Assembly (NCBI RefSeq): GCF_041435015.1
Contig: NZ_CP107989.1
Location: forward strand, 8,742,001-8,806,000
Source: Streptomyces canus
Lineage (GTDB): Bacteria; Actinomycetota; Actinomycetes; Streptomycetales; Streptomycetaceae
Direction: 5' to 3'
Length of the DNA: 64,000 bases
A program made the position numbers and the translations under genes. The notes under the pieces were generated by a model that saw nothing but the letters and a program-made list of their open reading frames with translations, did no database searches and was not told the origin of the DNA. This document shows positions 37,263 through 46,321 of the stretch, piece by piece (the stretch's first letter is position 1; every line of letters begins with the position of its first letter).

Positions 37263-38276
37263 ATGAGCACGCATTCCGTGATCACGGCGTCGGACCCGGG
37301 GGCCGCCGCCGGCGACGCCGCGAAGTCCACGGGCGTCGTGCCCAGCCGGGCGCGATCGCGATCCGCGAGGCGTCCCGGCGCGGGCGGGAGGGGGTCGGGT
37401 CGCCGGTCGAGGGCCACCACCTCACCGTTGGTGACCCGCCTGGCACTGGTGCCCGCGCTTGTCCTGCTAGCCGTCTTCGTCCTCGGCGCGATCGTCCAGA
37501 CGGTACGCATCAGTACCACGGACTGGGTCGGCTTCGGTCCCATGCACTCCGTGGGGCTGGACAACTACCGCACTGTTCTCAAGAGTTCGGACACCTACCA
37601 GTCGCTGGGCGTCACTCTCGTGTACGCCGCCGCGTCGGCGGTGGCGACGATCGTCATCAGCAGCCTTCTCGCCGCGGCGGTCAGCCACGGCGTGAAGGGC
37701 GGGCGCTTCTACCGGGTCATCTGGTTCCTGCCCGGTGTCGCGCCCGCGGCCGCCGTGTCGATCTTCTGGACGGCGAGTTTCCAGCCGCACTCGGGCGGCG
37801 TCAACCAGGTCCTCGGCCACATCGGACTCGGCAACGCGCACGCGTGGCTGGGTGACGCCTCCACGGCCGTCTGGCCGGTGGTGTTCGTGACCGTGTGGGC
37901 GGGCGTCGGCTTCGCGTTCCTGCTGCTGCTCGGCGCGATGGAACAGGTCCCCGTCTCCATCTATGAGGCCGCGCGCATCGACGGCGCCTCGACGGCACGA
38001 CAGTTCTTCAGCATGACTCTCCCGATGATCCGGCCGGTGTTCGTCATGACGGCCCTGCTCGAGTTCATGTGGGCGTTCAACGGATTCACGACCGTGTGGG
38101 CGATGACGCAGGGCGGTCCGGGCACGGCGACCTCGATCCTGCCGGTGCGGATCTACCGGGAGGCGCTGCTGAAGGGGCAGTTCGGCCCGGCGTCGGCACT
38201 GGCCGTGCTCTCGGCAGTCGTACTCATCGCGGTCGGCCTCGTCGGCGTACGGGCCAGCCGCTCGAAGGAGGCGTGA
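37263..38276 (+). CDS. Sugar ABC transporter permease (MalF type)
   Basis: A 337-aa inner-membrane subunit. A 50-residue basic cytosolic N-terminus precedes six membrane segments. The EAA loop reads IYEAARIDGASTARQFFSMT, then LPMIRPVF, which contacts the ATPase. GAGGAGAGG just before ATG 37263 is a strong ribosome site. It overlaps the next permease by one base (TGATG). It forms the channel with the following gene. Confidence 0.9.
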   Translation: MSTHSVITASDPGAAAGDAAKSTGVVPSRARSRSARRPGAGGRGSGRRSRATTSPLVTRLALVPALVLLAVFVLGAIVQTVRISTTDWVGFGPMHSVGLDNYRTVLKSSDTYQSLGVTLVYAAASAVATIVISSLLAAAVSHGVKGGRFYRVIWFLPGVAPAAAVSIFWTASFQPHSGGVNQVLGHIGLGNAHAWLGDASTAVWPVVFVTVWAGVGFAFLLLLGAMEQVPVSIYEAARIDGASTARQFFSMTLPMIRPVFVMTALLEFMWAFNGFTTVWAMTQGGPGTATSILPVRIYREALLKGQFGPASALAVLSAVVLIAVGLVGVRASRSKEA

Positions 38277-39112
38277 TGCGTAATCTGCTCGGTCGAGGCA
38301 CCGCACGGGCCGCCCTCGTGCTCTGGACGCTGCTCGCCGTCGTGCCGTTCGTGCTGATCCTGCTGCTCAGCGTCAGGTCCAACGCGGACATCTACCTGAA
38401 CGGCCTCGGTATCACCGGAAAGATCCTGCCCGGCAACTACGCGCGGGCCTGGCAGGGCTCGGCCGGGACGGCCGGACTGACCAGCTACTTCAGCAACAGT
38501 CTGATCGCGGCCGTCACCGCGCTCGTCTTCAACCTCGGGGCCGGAGTGACGGCGGCGTACTTCGCGACGCACCTGTCGGACCGCAGCCGCATCTGGTTCA
38601 CCCGGCTGTTCGTGTCGTCGACCGTTCTGCCGATCGTGCTGATGATCGTTCCCTACTACCAGGCGTTCAACGCGTTCGGCGTGCTCAACATGCCGGTGGT
38701 CATCGGCATCGCGTACGGCGCCCTGGCCCTGCCGACCACCGTGCTGATCATGCACTCGTTCTTCGTCGACTTCCCGGTCGAACTGCTAGAGGCAGCCGCA
38801 CTCGACGGCACAGGGGCCTGGCGCACGTACGTCCGCATCGTCCTCCCGCTCGCCAAGGGAGCGGTGACGGCGGTGGCGATGCTCACGCTCGTGTTCGTCT
38901 GGGGCGAGACACAACTCGGCGTGGTGCTGCTGCAGTCCGGTGAGTCGCAGACCGTGCCGGTCGGTCTGCTCTCGTTCCAGGGCCAGTACACGACCGACCA
39001 GGGGGCGCTGTTCGCCGGGCTCTCGCTGGCGTCCATCCCGATCATCCTGCTGTACCTCGTCTTCCACAAGAACGTCACCAAGGGCATCGCGCTCGGCGGA
39101 GTGTTCAAATGA
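38276..39112 (+). CDS. Sugar ABC transporter permease (MalG type)
   Basis: A 278-aa six-segment membrane subunit. The EAA loop is ELLEAAALDGTGAWRTYVRI with VLPLAKGAV. ATG 38276 overlaps the upstream stop, with GGAGG before it; the open frame to 38069 is only read-through of the neighbour. The stop overlaps the GH95 gene start (ATGA), so importer and hydrolase are translationally coupled. Confidence 0.9.
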   Translation: MRNLLGRGTARAALVLWTLLAVVPFVLILLLSVRSNADIYLNGLGITGKILPGNYARAWQGSAGTAGLTSYFSNSLIAAVTALVFNLGAGVTAAYFATHLSDRSRIWFTRLFVSSTVLPIVLMIVPYYQAFNAFGVLNMPVVIGIAYGALALPTTVLIMHSFFVDFPVELLEAAALDGTGAWRTYVRIVLPLAKGAVTAVAMLTLVFVWGETQLGVVLLQSGESQTVPVGLLSFQGQYTTDQGALFAGLSLASIPIILLYLVFHKNVTKGIALGGVFK

Positions 39113-41643
39113 CCACCAACCCCCTGTACGCGCCACTGTCACAAGCGGTCGACGGCCTCGATGTGAGCCGCCGCCACCCCATCGTCCGCACGCCGGCCGC
39201 CGGCGACTTCTTCGAGGGCGCCCTGCTGGGCAACGGGGAGTTCGGGGCGGTCGTCGTGCCGCGGCCGGACGCCATCGTGATCCACCTCGGCCACAACGCC
39301 GTCTGGGACAAGCGGGCCCAGGTCGTCGACCCGGACCGGATGGGGACGTTCGCCAACGTGCTCACCGCCGCCGAGGAGGCAGCCCGGCACGGACGCCCGG
39401 ACGAGGACGAGGAGTTCGCCCGGTACCTCGCCGACACCGAGGAGGGCTACGGGGCGCCGTACCCCAAGCCGTTTCCGTGCGGCTCGGTCCTGCTCAGCCT
39501 CGACACCCGGCGCTGCGAGGTCCTCGGCTATCACGTCGACATCGCCACCGGGATCTGCAGCGTGCAGCTCACCATCGACGGCGCTCCGTCCACGGTCGAG
39601 ATCTTCGTCGCGGCGGATTCCGACACCGCGTGGGTGCGCTGGTCGGCGCACGGTACCGCGACGCTGCCGGTACGGGGCCTGCGCGTACTCCCCGACCCGC
39701 TCGGTTACGACGGCGCGGACGGGCCCGCCGACCCCATCGAAGCGGGCAACGCCTACACGCGCCCGAAGTCGGCGTTCACGCCGAACGAACACCTCACCCA
39801 CGAGCAGTGGTCCCATCACCTCGCCTTCGTGCAGGGCCTTCCCGTCACCGGCGAGGCTCTGCCCGACACTCCGGCATTCCGGCTCGGGCTCACCTCCGAC
39901 ACCGAACTCACGGCCGGAACCGTCGCCGGTTTCAAGGGGCGACGCGTCGCTCTCGACCCCCTCGCCACGCATGTCGCACCGACCCGCGAACTCAACCTGC
40001 GGATCGATCTGACCCAAGACGAACTGTCGGCGCTGTCGGCCGCCCCGGTCGCCGTCGAGATGGGTGACCAGGACACGGCCAGGTCGGCGACGACGGCCTC
40101 ATGGCGCGACTTCTGGGCCCGCTCGGCGATCGACGTCGGTGGCCACGAACTCGAGGCGCTGTGGTACCGCAACCTGTACTGGACGCGCTGTGCGCTGCGG
40201 GACGGCGGTGTCGCGCCCGGCCTGTTCGGCCCGTGGACCTACCGGGACATCGGCTCCGGCTTCCACGGCGACTACCACTTCAACTACAACGTGCAACAGC
40301 TGTACTGGGGCCTGTTCGTCACCGGCCACGAGGACCTCCACCACCCCTACCTGGATCTGCTGGACTCGCTGCTGCCACAGGCCCGGCGTACCGCAGAGCA
40401 GTACTACGGCATGCCCGGTGCGGCCTTCTCACTGATCGGCTGGCCGCTGGAGACCACGCTCGCGCCCTACCTGTGCCCGAAGTGGGCGTGGGAGGCGTTC
40501 ATCCCGGCCTGGGCGGTGCAGACCCTGTCGTGGCACTACCTCTACACCGGTGACGTCGACCTGCTGGCGGACCGCATCGCACCCTTCCTGGTCGACGTCG
40601 CCCAGTTCCTGCTCGACTATCTCGACGCGGGCACCGAGCGCCTGGCCCGCGACGACGGACGGTTGCACGTCTACCCCACGGTCGTCCCGGAGGTGTACGG
40701 CCTGTCCGACGGGCTGCGCCTCAACGTCGACGGACACGTCGACATCGTGTTCTTCACCTTCGCCTTCCAGGCACTGGTGGACGCGGACGAGGCGCTGCGT
40801 ACTGCCGGACGGGACGCTCTGCCCGAAGACCTCGTGCAACGCGCCCGCGCCGCGGTGTCCCAGCTTGTCCCGCTGCCGACGACAGAGACCGACGAGGGCA
40901 CCGTGTGGGTGAGCGTCGCAGGCGAGGACCCGGACGTCGTCTACAACGTCCCGGCCGCGGCGATGGCGGTCTTCCCGTGCGAAGCCGTCTCGCTCTCGTC
41001 ACCGGCCGACCAGGTCGACATCGCCCGCCGTACGGTCCGCCGCCAGCGCACCGAGGGAGGCAACGACCTCGTGTTCGTCGCCATGCAGGAGGCACGGCTC
41101 GGTCAGCTCGACCTCGAGCGGTGGCTGCGCCACGTCCGGTACTGCACGATCCCCAACGGCACGGCGACAGCACGGGTCCAGTGCGCTGGCGGCCGGTACG
41201 ACGACGCGACACCCTTCGACTTCATGGCGCGGATGGGGGTGTGGACCGAGAACTTCGCGGTCGGCGCCGTGATCTCCGAGTGCCTGCTGCAGAGCCACGA
41301 CGGCGTGATCCGCATCCTGCCGAACTGGCCCCTTGATCTCCCGGTCAGCTTCACCGAACTGCGAACTCGCGGGGGTCACCGGGTTTCCTTCACCCGGCGC
41401 CCCGGCGAGGCAGACCGGCTCGAGCTGACCGGAGGGCACGAACGTGAACTGACGGTCGTGCCGCCGTGGTCCGGACCGAGCACCGTCCACCCGGCCGCGG
41501 ACAGCACCGAAGAAGCGCAAGCGATCCACCATCCGCCCGGGCCGATCCGACTGTCGGTGCAGACCGGGACGGTCGTCCGTATCTCACCTGTTCCGTCCCT
41601 CAATGACGAGCTCGAAGGAACCACCACATGCGCGATTTCCTGA
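39109..41643 (+). CDS. GH95-like glycoside hydrolase (alpha-L-fucosidase/galactosidase type)
   Basis: An 844-aa cytosolic enzyme without signal peptide. The N-terminal domain has GALLGNGEFGAVVVPRPDAI and HNAVWDKRAQ, the usual beginning of GH95. The (alpha/alpha)6 barrel lies around residues 330-700 with HFNYNVQQLYWGLFVTGHED, LLPQARRTAEQYYGMPGAAF and TENFAVGAVISECLLQSHDG near its end. GH95 enzymes cleave alpha-1,2-linked L-fucose or L-galactose. Being cytosolic and fused by overlap to the importer, it should cleave imported fucosylated oligosaccharides. The family assignment is by motif order; residues of the active site were not mapped. Confidence 0.75.
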   Translation: MTTNPLYAPLSQAVDGLDVSRRHPIVRTPAAGDFFEGALLGNGEFGAVVVPRPDAIVIHLGHNAVWDKRAQVVDPDRMGTFANVLTAAEEAARHGRPDEDEEFARYLADTEEGYGAPYPKPFPCGSVLLSLDTRRCEVLGYHVDIATGICSVQLTIDGAPSTVEIFVAADSDTAWVRWSAHGTATLPVRGLRVLPDPLGYDGADGPADPIEAGNAYTRPKSAFTPNEHLTHEQWSHHLAFVQGLPVTGEALPDTPAFRLGLTSDTELTAGTVAGFKGRRVALDPLATHVAPTRELNLRIDLTQDELSALSAAPVAVEMGDQDTARSATTASWRDFWARSAIDVGGHELEALWYRNLYWTRCALRDGGVAPGLFGPWTYRDIGSGFHGDYHFNYNVQQLYWGLFVTGHEDLHHPYLDLLDSLLPQARRTAEQYYGMPGAAFSLIGWPLETTLAPYLCPKWAWEAFIPAWAVQTLSWHYLYTGDVDLLADRIAPFLVDVAQFLLDYLDAGTERLARDDGRLHVYPTVVPEVYGLSDGLRLNVDGHVDIVFFTFAFQALVDADEALRTAGRDALPEDLVQRARAAVSQLVPLPTTETDEGTVWVSVAGEDPDVVYNVPAAAMAVFPCEAVSLSSPADQVDIARRTVRRQRTEGGNDLVFVAMQEARLGQLDLERWLRHVRYCTIPNGTATARVQCAGGRYDDATPFDFMARMGVWTENFAVGAVISECLLQSHDGVIRILPNWPLDLPVSFTELRTRGGHRVSFTRRPGEADRLELTGGHERELTVVPPWSGPSTVHPAADSTEEAQAIHHPPGPIRLSVQTGTVVRISPVPSLNDELEGTTTCAIS

Positions 41644-41783
41644 GACCACGCCAGCTCCCAGCCGTCGGAGCGGCCGCCGCCCTGGTTGCGGGGCTGTTCG
41701 CCGGTGCCGACAGCGCGGCCGCGGCCAACAGCACCTACTACGTCAACAACCAGGCCGGAGGGGAGGGGGCTCCGTGGCGCTGA
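41628..41783 (+). pseudogene. Secreted right-handed beta-helix enzyme, N-terminal stub (51 aa)
   Basis: GAAGGA at 41613-41618 precedes ATG 41628, inside the end of the GH95 gene. It encodes a clear signal peptide (LPAVGAAAALVAGLFAGADS with an AAA cleavage site) and then NSTYYVNNQAGGEGAPWR and a stop. ANSTYYVNNQAG is the typical opening of exported parallel beta-helix polysaccharide enzymes, whose bodies run several hundred residues. Here only the export signal is left. The reading frame ends in unrelated sequence, so it was probably an operon gene cut by a deletion. Confidence 0.55.
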
Positions 41784-42489
41784 GCGGCCGTCTGCCGGGC
41801 CGGAGTTCTGGCGGGCCGCCGTACCCCCGCCGTCACGAATGCGGGCGCGTGAGGCGACCCGGGGCCCGTCCTGGGCTGATGGGGAGCAGCTGCTGCCGCG
41901 ATGCAGCTGAGGCCGTCACGCTGGTCAGCCGTGCGGGCATCGCCGTGGCTAAGCGTCCGGCTGCACAGAGTCCGTGGTGGTGTTTTGGGTGTCAGGTGGC
42001 CGACCGTGGACCGAGGCAGCCTACCGACCCACCCATGTCGCGGACGGCTCCGCATCCGCGATTCACTATGTCATCGGCATGCAGCGATAGCGGTATCGGA
42101 ACCGGCCTGCCTTCTCGCCTGCCAACCTGCGCGGTTCTTCGCCGAACAGGCGGCACGAGCCGCGACATGGCGCAAGGTCGGCCACACGAACGCGGTTGGC
42201 ACGGCCGCGGTCGGGGCACGGCGCCGCCCGCCATGCGCTCGACGGCCTCTCGGCTCATCGGTGGCGAGGCCATGTCCTCCTTGGCCGCCCGGACCATGTC
42301 CCCGGCCAATCACTCAGCGGTGAGGAAGGTGTGGGGCGGCGGTCACGAGGGGGACGGGTGGTGCCGGCACGGCCAAGAGTGGCCCTGGAAGGTCAAGTCC
42401 CAGGCCGCGACGGACGGTCGACGGCCTTGCCCGGGGACCGCGCGCGCACGGCGGCGAAGCGAGAGCGCAACCCGACCTATCGGCTGAAT
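41784..42489. other. Non-coding stretch before the BNR-4 gene
   Basis: No frame has family motifs or a convincing start. It follows the truncated beta-helix stub and could be debris from the same deletion. The last part leads into the operator candidates. Confidence 0.35.
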
Positions 42490-42500
42490 ACATCCTATGT
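42490..42500 (+). promoter_or_regulatory. Fucose-regulon operator candidate (ACATCCTATGT)
   Basis: ACATCCTATGT preceded by GAAT. It matches the core at 10 of 11 positions and lies 122 bases before a perfect copy. Confidence 0.55.
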
Positions 42501-42611
42501 TCGGGGCGGTTAGCCCTGAGGGTCGGACGCGTCTGCCAGCTGCACTCTCGGGTCTCACCTGGCGATTTCTGTCGAGGTCCTAGACGGACCACCGATTGGT
42601 GTCCCAGTAAT

Positions 42612-42622
42612 ACATCCGATGT
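42612..42622 (+). promoter_or_regulatory. Fucose-regulon operator candidate (ACATCCGATGT)
   Basis: A perfect copy of the core with flanks TAAT and TACC, almost identical over 15 bases to the site before the GH29 fucosidase. It is about 200 bases upstream of the BNR-4 gene. Confidence 0.65.
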
Positions 42623-42822
42623 TACCCCCGCCGACACATGCTGTTTGTAAGGCCAGTCATGACATCGTGTGCTGTCCTGCGAACTGCCAAGAGAAGGCCT
42701 TGTCGGAGCCGATCACCCGCCGAACGGGCGCTCGGCGGCATGGCGGTCACCCGCGGCGGGCTTCGCCCATGCGTCCGCAGCCCTGTCTCACGTCAGGTAC
42801 TACCGACACAGAAGGAACGATC

Positions 42823-45486
42823 ATGCCCATGACACAAAGACGTCGAAGGTTCCTGCCGCGGCTGCGGGCCACGCTGATCGCCAGTGCCGCCGCCCTGGCG
42901 TGCATGCTGATCACGCTTTCCGCGCCCTTTCCGGCGTCGGCCGTCGACCAAGTGACCAGGACCGATGACTTCGAACGCGCCAACGGCTCCCTTGGGGCGA
43001 ACTGGGTCTCCGACCGGGGAGCGTGGTCGATCGCATCCGGTGAAGCTCTCTCCGCTGCCACCCCGACGAACGCTGTCGCCACCTACCGTCCGGTTCAGCT
43101 CGGTAGCTCGTACACCGTGAGTGCTCAGATCAGGATCGTCAGCAGCTCGCCTTCCGGTGCGGAATGGAGCGGTATCGCGGCGAACGTACAGGGAACGACC
43201 TCGCTGGACTACTACGTCCTGCGCGTGTCGACCGCCGGTGGGGCCCGCACGGGGCAGTGGCAGCTGCTGAAGATGGCGGCCAGCACCACACCGACCGTGC
43301 TGGCCCAGGGAAACATGAACGCGCCCTACGGCTCATCTCTCGAACTGAACCTCGGTCGCGACGGGACCCGTTTCACCGTCTCGGTGCGCAACAGCGACTC
43401 CGGGGCCACCCTCGTCGACACGTCGTACACGCTGCCCACCACCGACCCGACCCGTGTGGGCGGCTCCGCCGGCCTCTACTCGAACACGGGCAACCTGCGC
43501 GCGAAGTCGTTCTCCCTGACGACTTCCACCCCGGCCATCTCACCTACGGCCACGCGCTCCGAGGACTTCGAACGCGTCAACGGCTCCCTCGGGGCGGACT
43601 GGGTCTCCGACCGGGGAGCGTGGTCGATCGCATCCGGTGAAGCTCTCTCCGCTGCCACCCCGACGAACGCTGTCGCCACCTACCGTCCGCTTCAGCTCGG
43701 TAGCTCGTACACCGTGAGTGCTCAGATCAGGATCGTCAGCAGCTCGCCTTCCGGTGCGGAATGGAGCGGTATCGCGGCGAACGTACGGGGAACGACCTCG
43801 CTGGACTACTACGTCCTGCGCGTGTCGACCGCCGGTGGGGCCCGCACGGGGCAGTGGCAGCTGCTGAAGATGGCGGCCAGCACCACACCGACCGTGCTGG
43901 CCCAGGGAAACATGAACGCGCCCTACGGCTCATCTCTCGAACTGAACCTCGGTCGCGACGGGACCCGTTTCACCGTCTCGGTGCGCAACAGCGACTCCGG
44001 GGCCACCCTCGTCGACACGTCGTACACGCTGCCCACCACCGACCCGACCCGTGTGGGCGGCTCCGCCGGCCTCTACTCGAACACGGGCAACCTGCGCGCG
44101 AAGTCGTTCTCCCTGACGACTTCCACCCCGGCCATCTCACCTCCGGGAACGCTCGATTGCACGGTGGACAAGGGCTCCTACGACTTCCCCGATGCCCAGC
44201 AGCAGGTGCTCCAGACGATCCCGGTGGACACGACGTGGGCCGGCATGCCGGTGACGCAACGGGTACTGACACACAATGACGATCAGTACGTGGCCTACTA
44301 CGACGGCGCGCGCCGGATGACGATCGCGCACCGCAGCCTCTCGGACAACAGCTGGACCAAAAAGGTGCTCCCCTCGACGTTGGGCTGGGACAGCCACAAC
44401 TACATCTCGCTGGGACTGGACCGCGACGGCAACCTCCATGTGTCCGGCAACATGCACAACGCGGCGTTGGTGTACTTCCGCACCACCGTGCCCGGCGACG
44501 TGACGTCGCTGACCCGAGTGACCACGATGATCGATGCGTCGACCGAGAACTCGGTGACCTATCCCGAGTTCGTCAACCGCCAGGACGGCAGTCTCGTCTT
44601 CAGCTATCGCAATGGTGGGTCAGGTGACGGCGTGACCTATTTCAACGTGTATAACGAGGCCTCCTCCACCTGGTCGCGGCTGGTCGACGAGCCGCTCTTC
44701 GACGGCAACGGATCCGCCGACAATCCGAGCGGGACGTGGAACGCCTACTTCGAAAACCCCACCCTCGGACCAGACGGATGGTTCCACATGATCTGGGTCT
44801 GGCGTGACACTCCCGACGCCGCGACCAACAGTCGGCTGAGCTATGCCAAGAGCAGAAACCTCGTCGATTGGTTCGACAGTGCCGGCCATGCGCTGACGAC
44901 CCCTTTCCGGTACGGCGAGGCGGATGTAATCGACCCGGTGCCGGACGGCGGCGGTCTGCTCAACGGCAACGCGAAGCTCGGCTTCGACGCCGAGGGCACT
45001 CCGATCATCAGTTATCACAAGTACGACGGTGACGGGAACTCCCAGATCTACGTCGCGCGCCCCGACGGATCAGGCGCGTGGGACATCCACCAAATCAGCG
45101 ACTGGAAGGGCCGCTGGAGTTTCGGCGGTGGCGGCAGCCTCGCCTTCACGGTGTCCATGCTCGGCTCCGAGGTGATGGAGGATGGCAACATCCGCGTCGA
45201 CTTCACTTGCTCGGGTGAACCGCGGAGCATCGTCATCGACGGTGGCCTGCACCCCGTGGCGGAGGCTTCGACCCCGGAGCTGCCCGCCGAGATCACGGAT
45301 GTGCGCGGCACCTACCCTGGCCTGGCGGTGCGACTGCAGACCGACCTGGCCGGCCGCAACGACACCGGCACCTACTATCTCCGCTGGGAATCCCTGCCTG
45401 CAAACCAGGACAGTCCGCGCACGGACTGGCCTGAGGAGGGAAGCGCGCTGGAGGTGGTGCTCCTGGGCCCGCCGTCCGCGCAGTAG
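42823..45486 (+). CDS. Secreted BNR-4 repeat protein with two duplicated N-terminal domains
   Basis: An 887-aa exported protein. The signal peptide ends near PFPASAVDQ. Two nearly identical domains of about 195 residues follow (DFERANGSLGANWVSDRGAW and DFERVNGSLGADWVSDRGAW), with a jelly-roll-like pattern that suggests carbohydrate binding. The C-terminal 440 residues are of the BNR-4 type: DSHNYISLGLDRDGNLHVSG with the paired histidines, YFENPTLGPDGWFHMIWVWR and GLLNGNAKLGFDAEGTPIIS. BNR-4 domains occur in polysaccharide lyases such as PL24/PL25 and in other CAZymes. GAAGGA precedes ATG 42823. Two operator candidates upstream place it in the fucose regulon; the substrate is unknown. Confidence 0.75.
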   Translation: MPMTQRRRRFLPRLRATLIASAAALACMLITLSAPFPASAVDQVTRTDDFERANGSLGANWVSDRGAWSIASGEALSAATPTNAVATYRPVQLGSSYTVSAQIRIVSSSPSGAEWSGIAANVQGTTSLDYYVLRVSTAGGARTGQWQLLKMAASTTPTVLAQGNMNAPYGSSLELNLGRDGTRFTVSVRNSDSGATLVDTSYTLPTTDPTRVGGSAGLYSNTGNLRAKSFSLTTSTPAISPTATRSEDFERVNGSLGADWVSDRGAWSIASGEALSAATPTNAVATYRPLQLGSSYTVSAQIRIVSSSPSGAEWSGIAANVRGTTSLDYYVLRVSTAGGARTGQWQLLKMAASTTPTVLAQGNMNAPYGSSLELNLGRDGTRFTVSVRNSDSGATLVDTSYTLPTTDPTRVGGSAGLYSNTGNLRAKSFSLTTSTPAISPPGTLDCTVDKGSYDFPDAQQQVLQTIPVDTTWAGMPVTQRVLTHNDDQYVAYYDGARRMTIAHRSLSDNSWTKKVLPSTLGWDSHNYISLGLDRDGNLHVSGNMHNAALVYFRTTVPGDVTSLTRVTTMIDASTENSVTYPEFVNRQDGSLVFSYRNGGSGDGVTYFNVYNEASSTWSRLVDEPLFDGNGSADNPSGTWNAYFENPTLGPDGWFHMIWVWRDTPDAATNSRLSYAKSRNLVDWFDSAGHALTTPFRYGEADVIDPVPDGGGLLNGNAKLGFDAEGTPIISYHKYDGDGNSQIYVARPDGSGAWDIHQISDWKGRWSFGGGGSLAFTVSMLGSEVMEDGNIRVDFTCSGEPRSIVIDGGLHPVAEASTPELPAEITDVRGTYPGLAVRLQTDLAGRNDTGTYYLRWESLPANQDSPRTDWPEEGSALEVVLLGPPSAQ
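42961..44143 (+). repeat. 597-bp near-identical tandem duplication
   Basis: The segment 42961-43546 returns at 43558-44143 with an exact offset of 597 bases and only a handful of substitutions (for example GTACAG/GTACGG and CCGGTTCAG/CCGCTTCAG). It doubles the N-terminal domain in frame. So few differences point to a recent duplication or gene conversion. Confidence 0.9.
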
Positions 45487-45770
45487 AAGACGGCTGCTCT
45501 CCGCAGCGCCGGTTCTGCGGGGCGAGCTCAGGCGAACCCGTCCCGCTGAGCGGCGGCAACAGCACACACACGTCTGCGGCCTTCGTACCGGTCCCCTGTG
45601 TTTCCAGACCTGGAACACAGGATCAGGGCGAAGGCCGCCGTGCACTGCGGGGACCAGGCAGACGCAGCGATAGACCGGTTCAGAACGAGGCAGCTGTCGG
45701 TGCAGGGGGCCACATTGGAATGGAGGCCTCGCCGAACGTGGGCCTTGCCCCTTGATCACCCCCCCCGTGG

Positions 45771-46100
45771 TGATCACTTCCAGCACCACCGCGCTCAAGC
45801 AGGCGTCCACCTTCACGGCCGTCGCCGGACTGGCCGACGCGGGCGGCTACTCGTTCCGCGACAGCTCCGGCAACTACCTTCGCCACTACGACGACCGAGC
45901 CCGCTTCGGCGCCAACGACGGTACGTCGACCTTCGCGAAGGGCGCCACGTTCATCGCCCGGACGGGCACGGCGTCGGGCTCGGTCCGCTTCGAGTCGTAC
46001 AACCACCCGGCTACTTCCTGCGCCACTACAACTAACAGCTGCGCGTGGACGTGACGGACGGCACGGGCAACTTCCGCCAGGACAGCTCGTCGTGCCGGTG
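45771..46100 (+). pseudogene. AbfB-type (CBM42) carbohydrate-binding domain remnant
   Basis: The frame reads LADAGGYSFRDSSGNYLRHY and FGANDGTSTFAKGATFIART with VRFESYNHP, the repeated pattern of arabinofuranose-binding AbfB domains. Near 46010 one base is missing, and in the continuing frame (YFLRHYN) a stop precedes QLRVDVTDGTGNFRQDSS. No catalytic domain or signal peptide is attached. Confidence 0.6.
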
Positions 46101-46321
46101 ACCGGCTGGGCCTGAGCAGCGCCCTTGCCGGCCCGGGCAGTCGCGCCGGCGGTCGGGGAGTTTCCGTCAGACGCTGTTTCCGGGAAGACGGATTTCCGCA
46201 CCCCTTGGACGAAGGGCTGTACCACCCGGAAGACCTGCGGCCCTGACCGAAGGCTTTCACCGGACCGTCCCGGTGACCGCCTGGTATGGGTCACCTCCCC
46301 TGTACCTCGCCTGTATCTCCC

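Noticed and set aside
35832..37274. 480-residue minus-strand frame opposite the sugar-binding lipoprotein
   Set aside because: It is an antisense shadow; the plus-strand gene has signal peptide, lipobox and family motifs.
42961..44143. The repeated segment as an insertion sequence duplication
   Set aside because: It contains no transposase or inverted ends and keeps the frame of one secreted protein.
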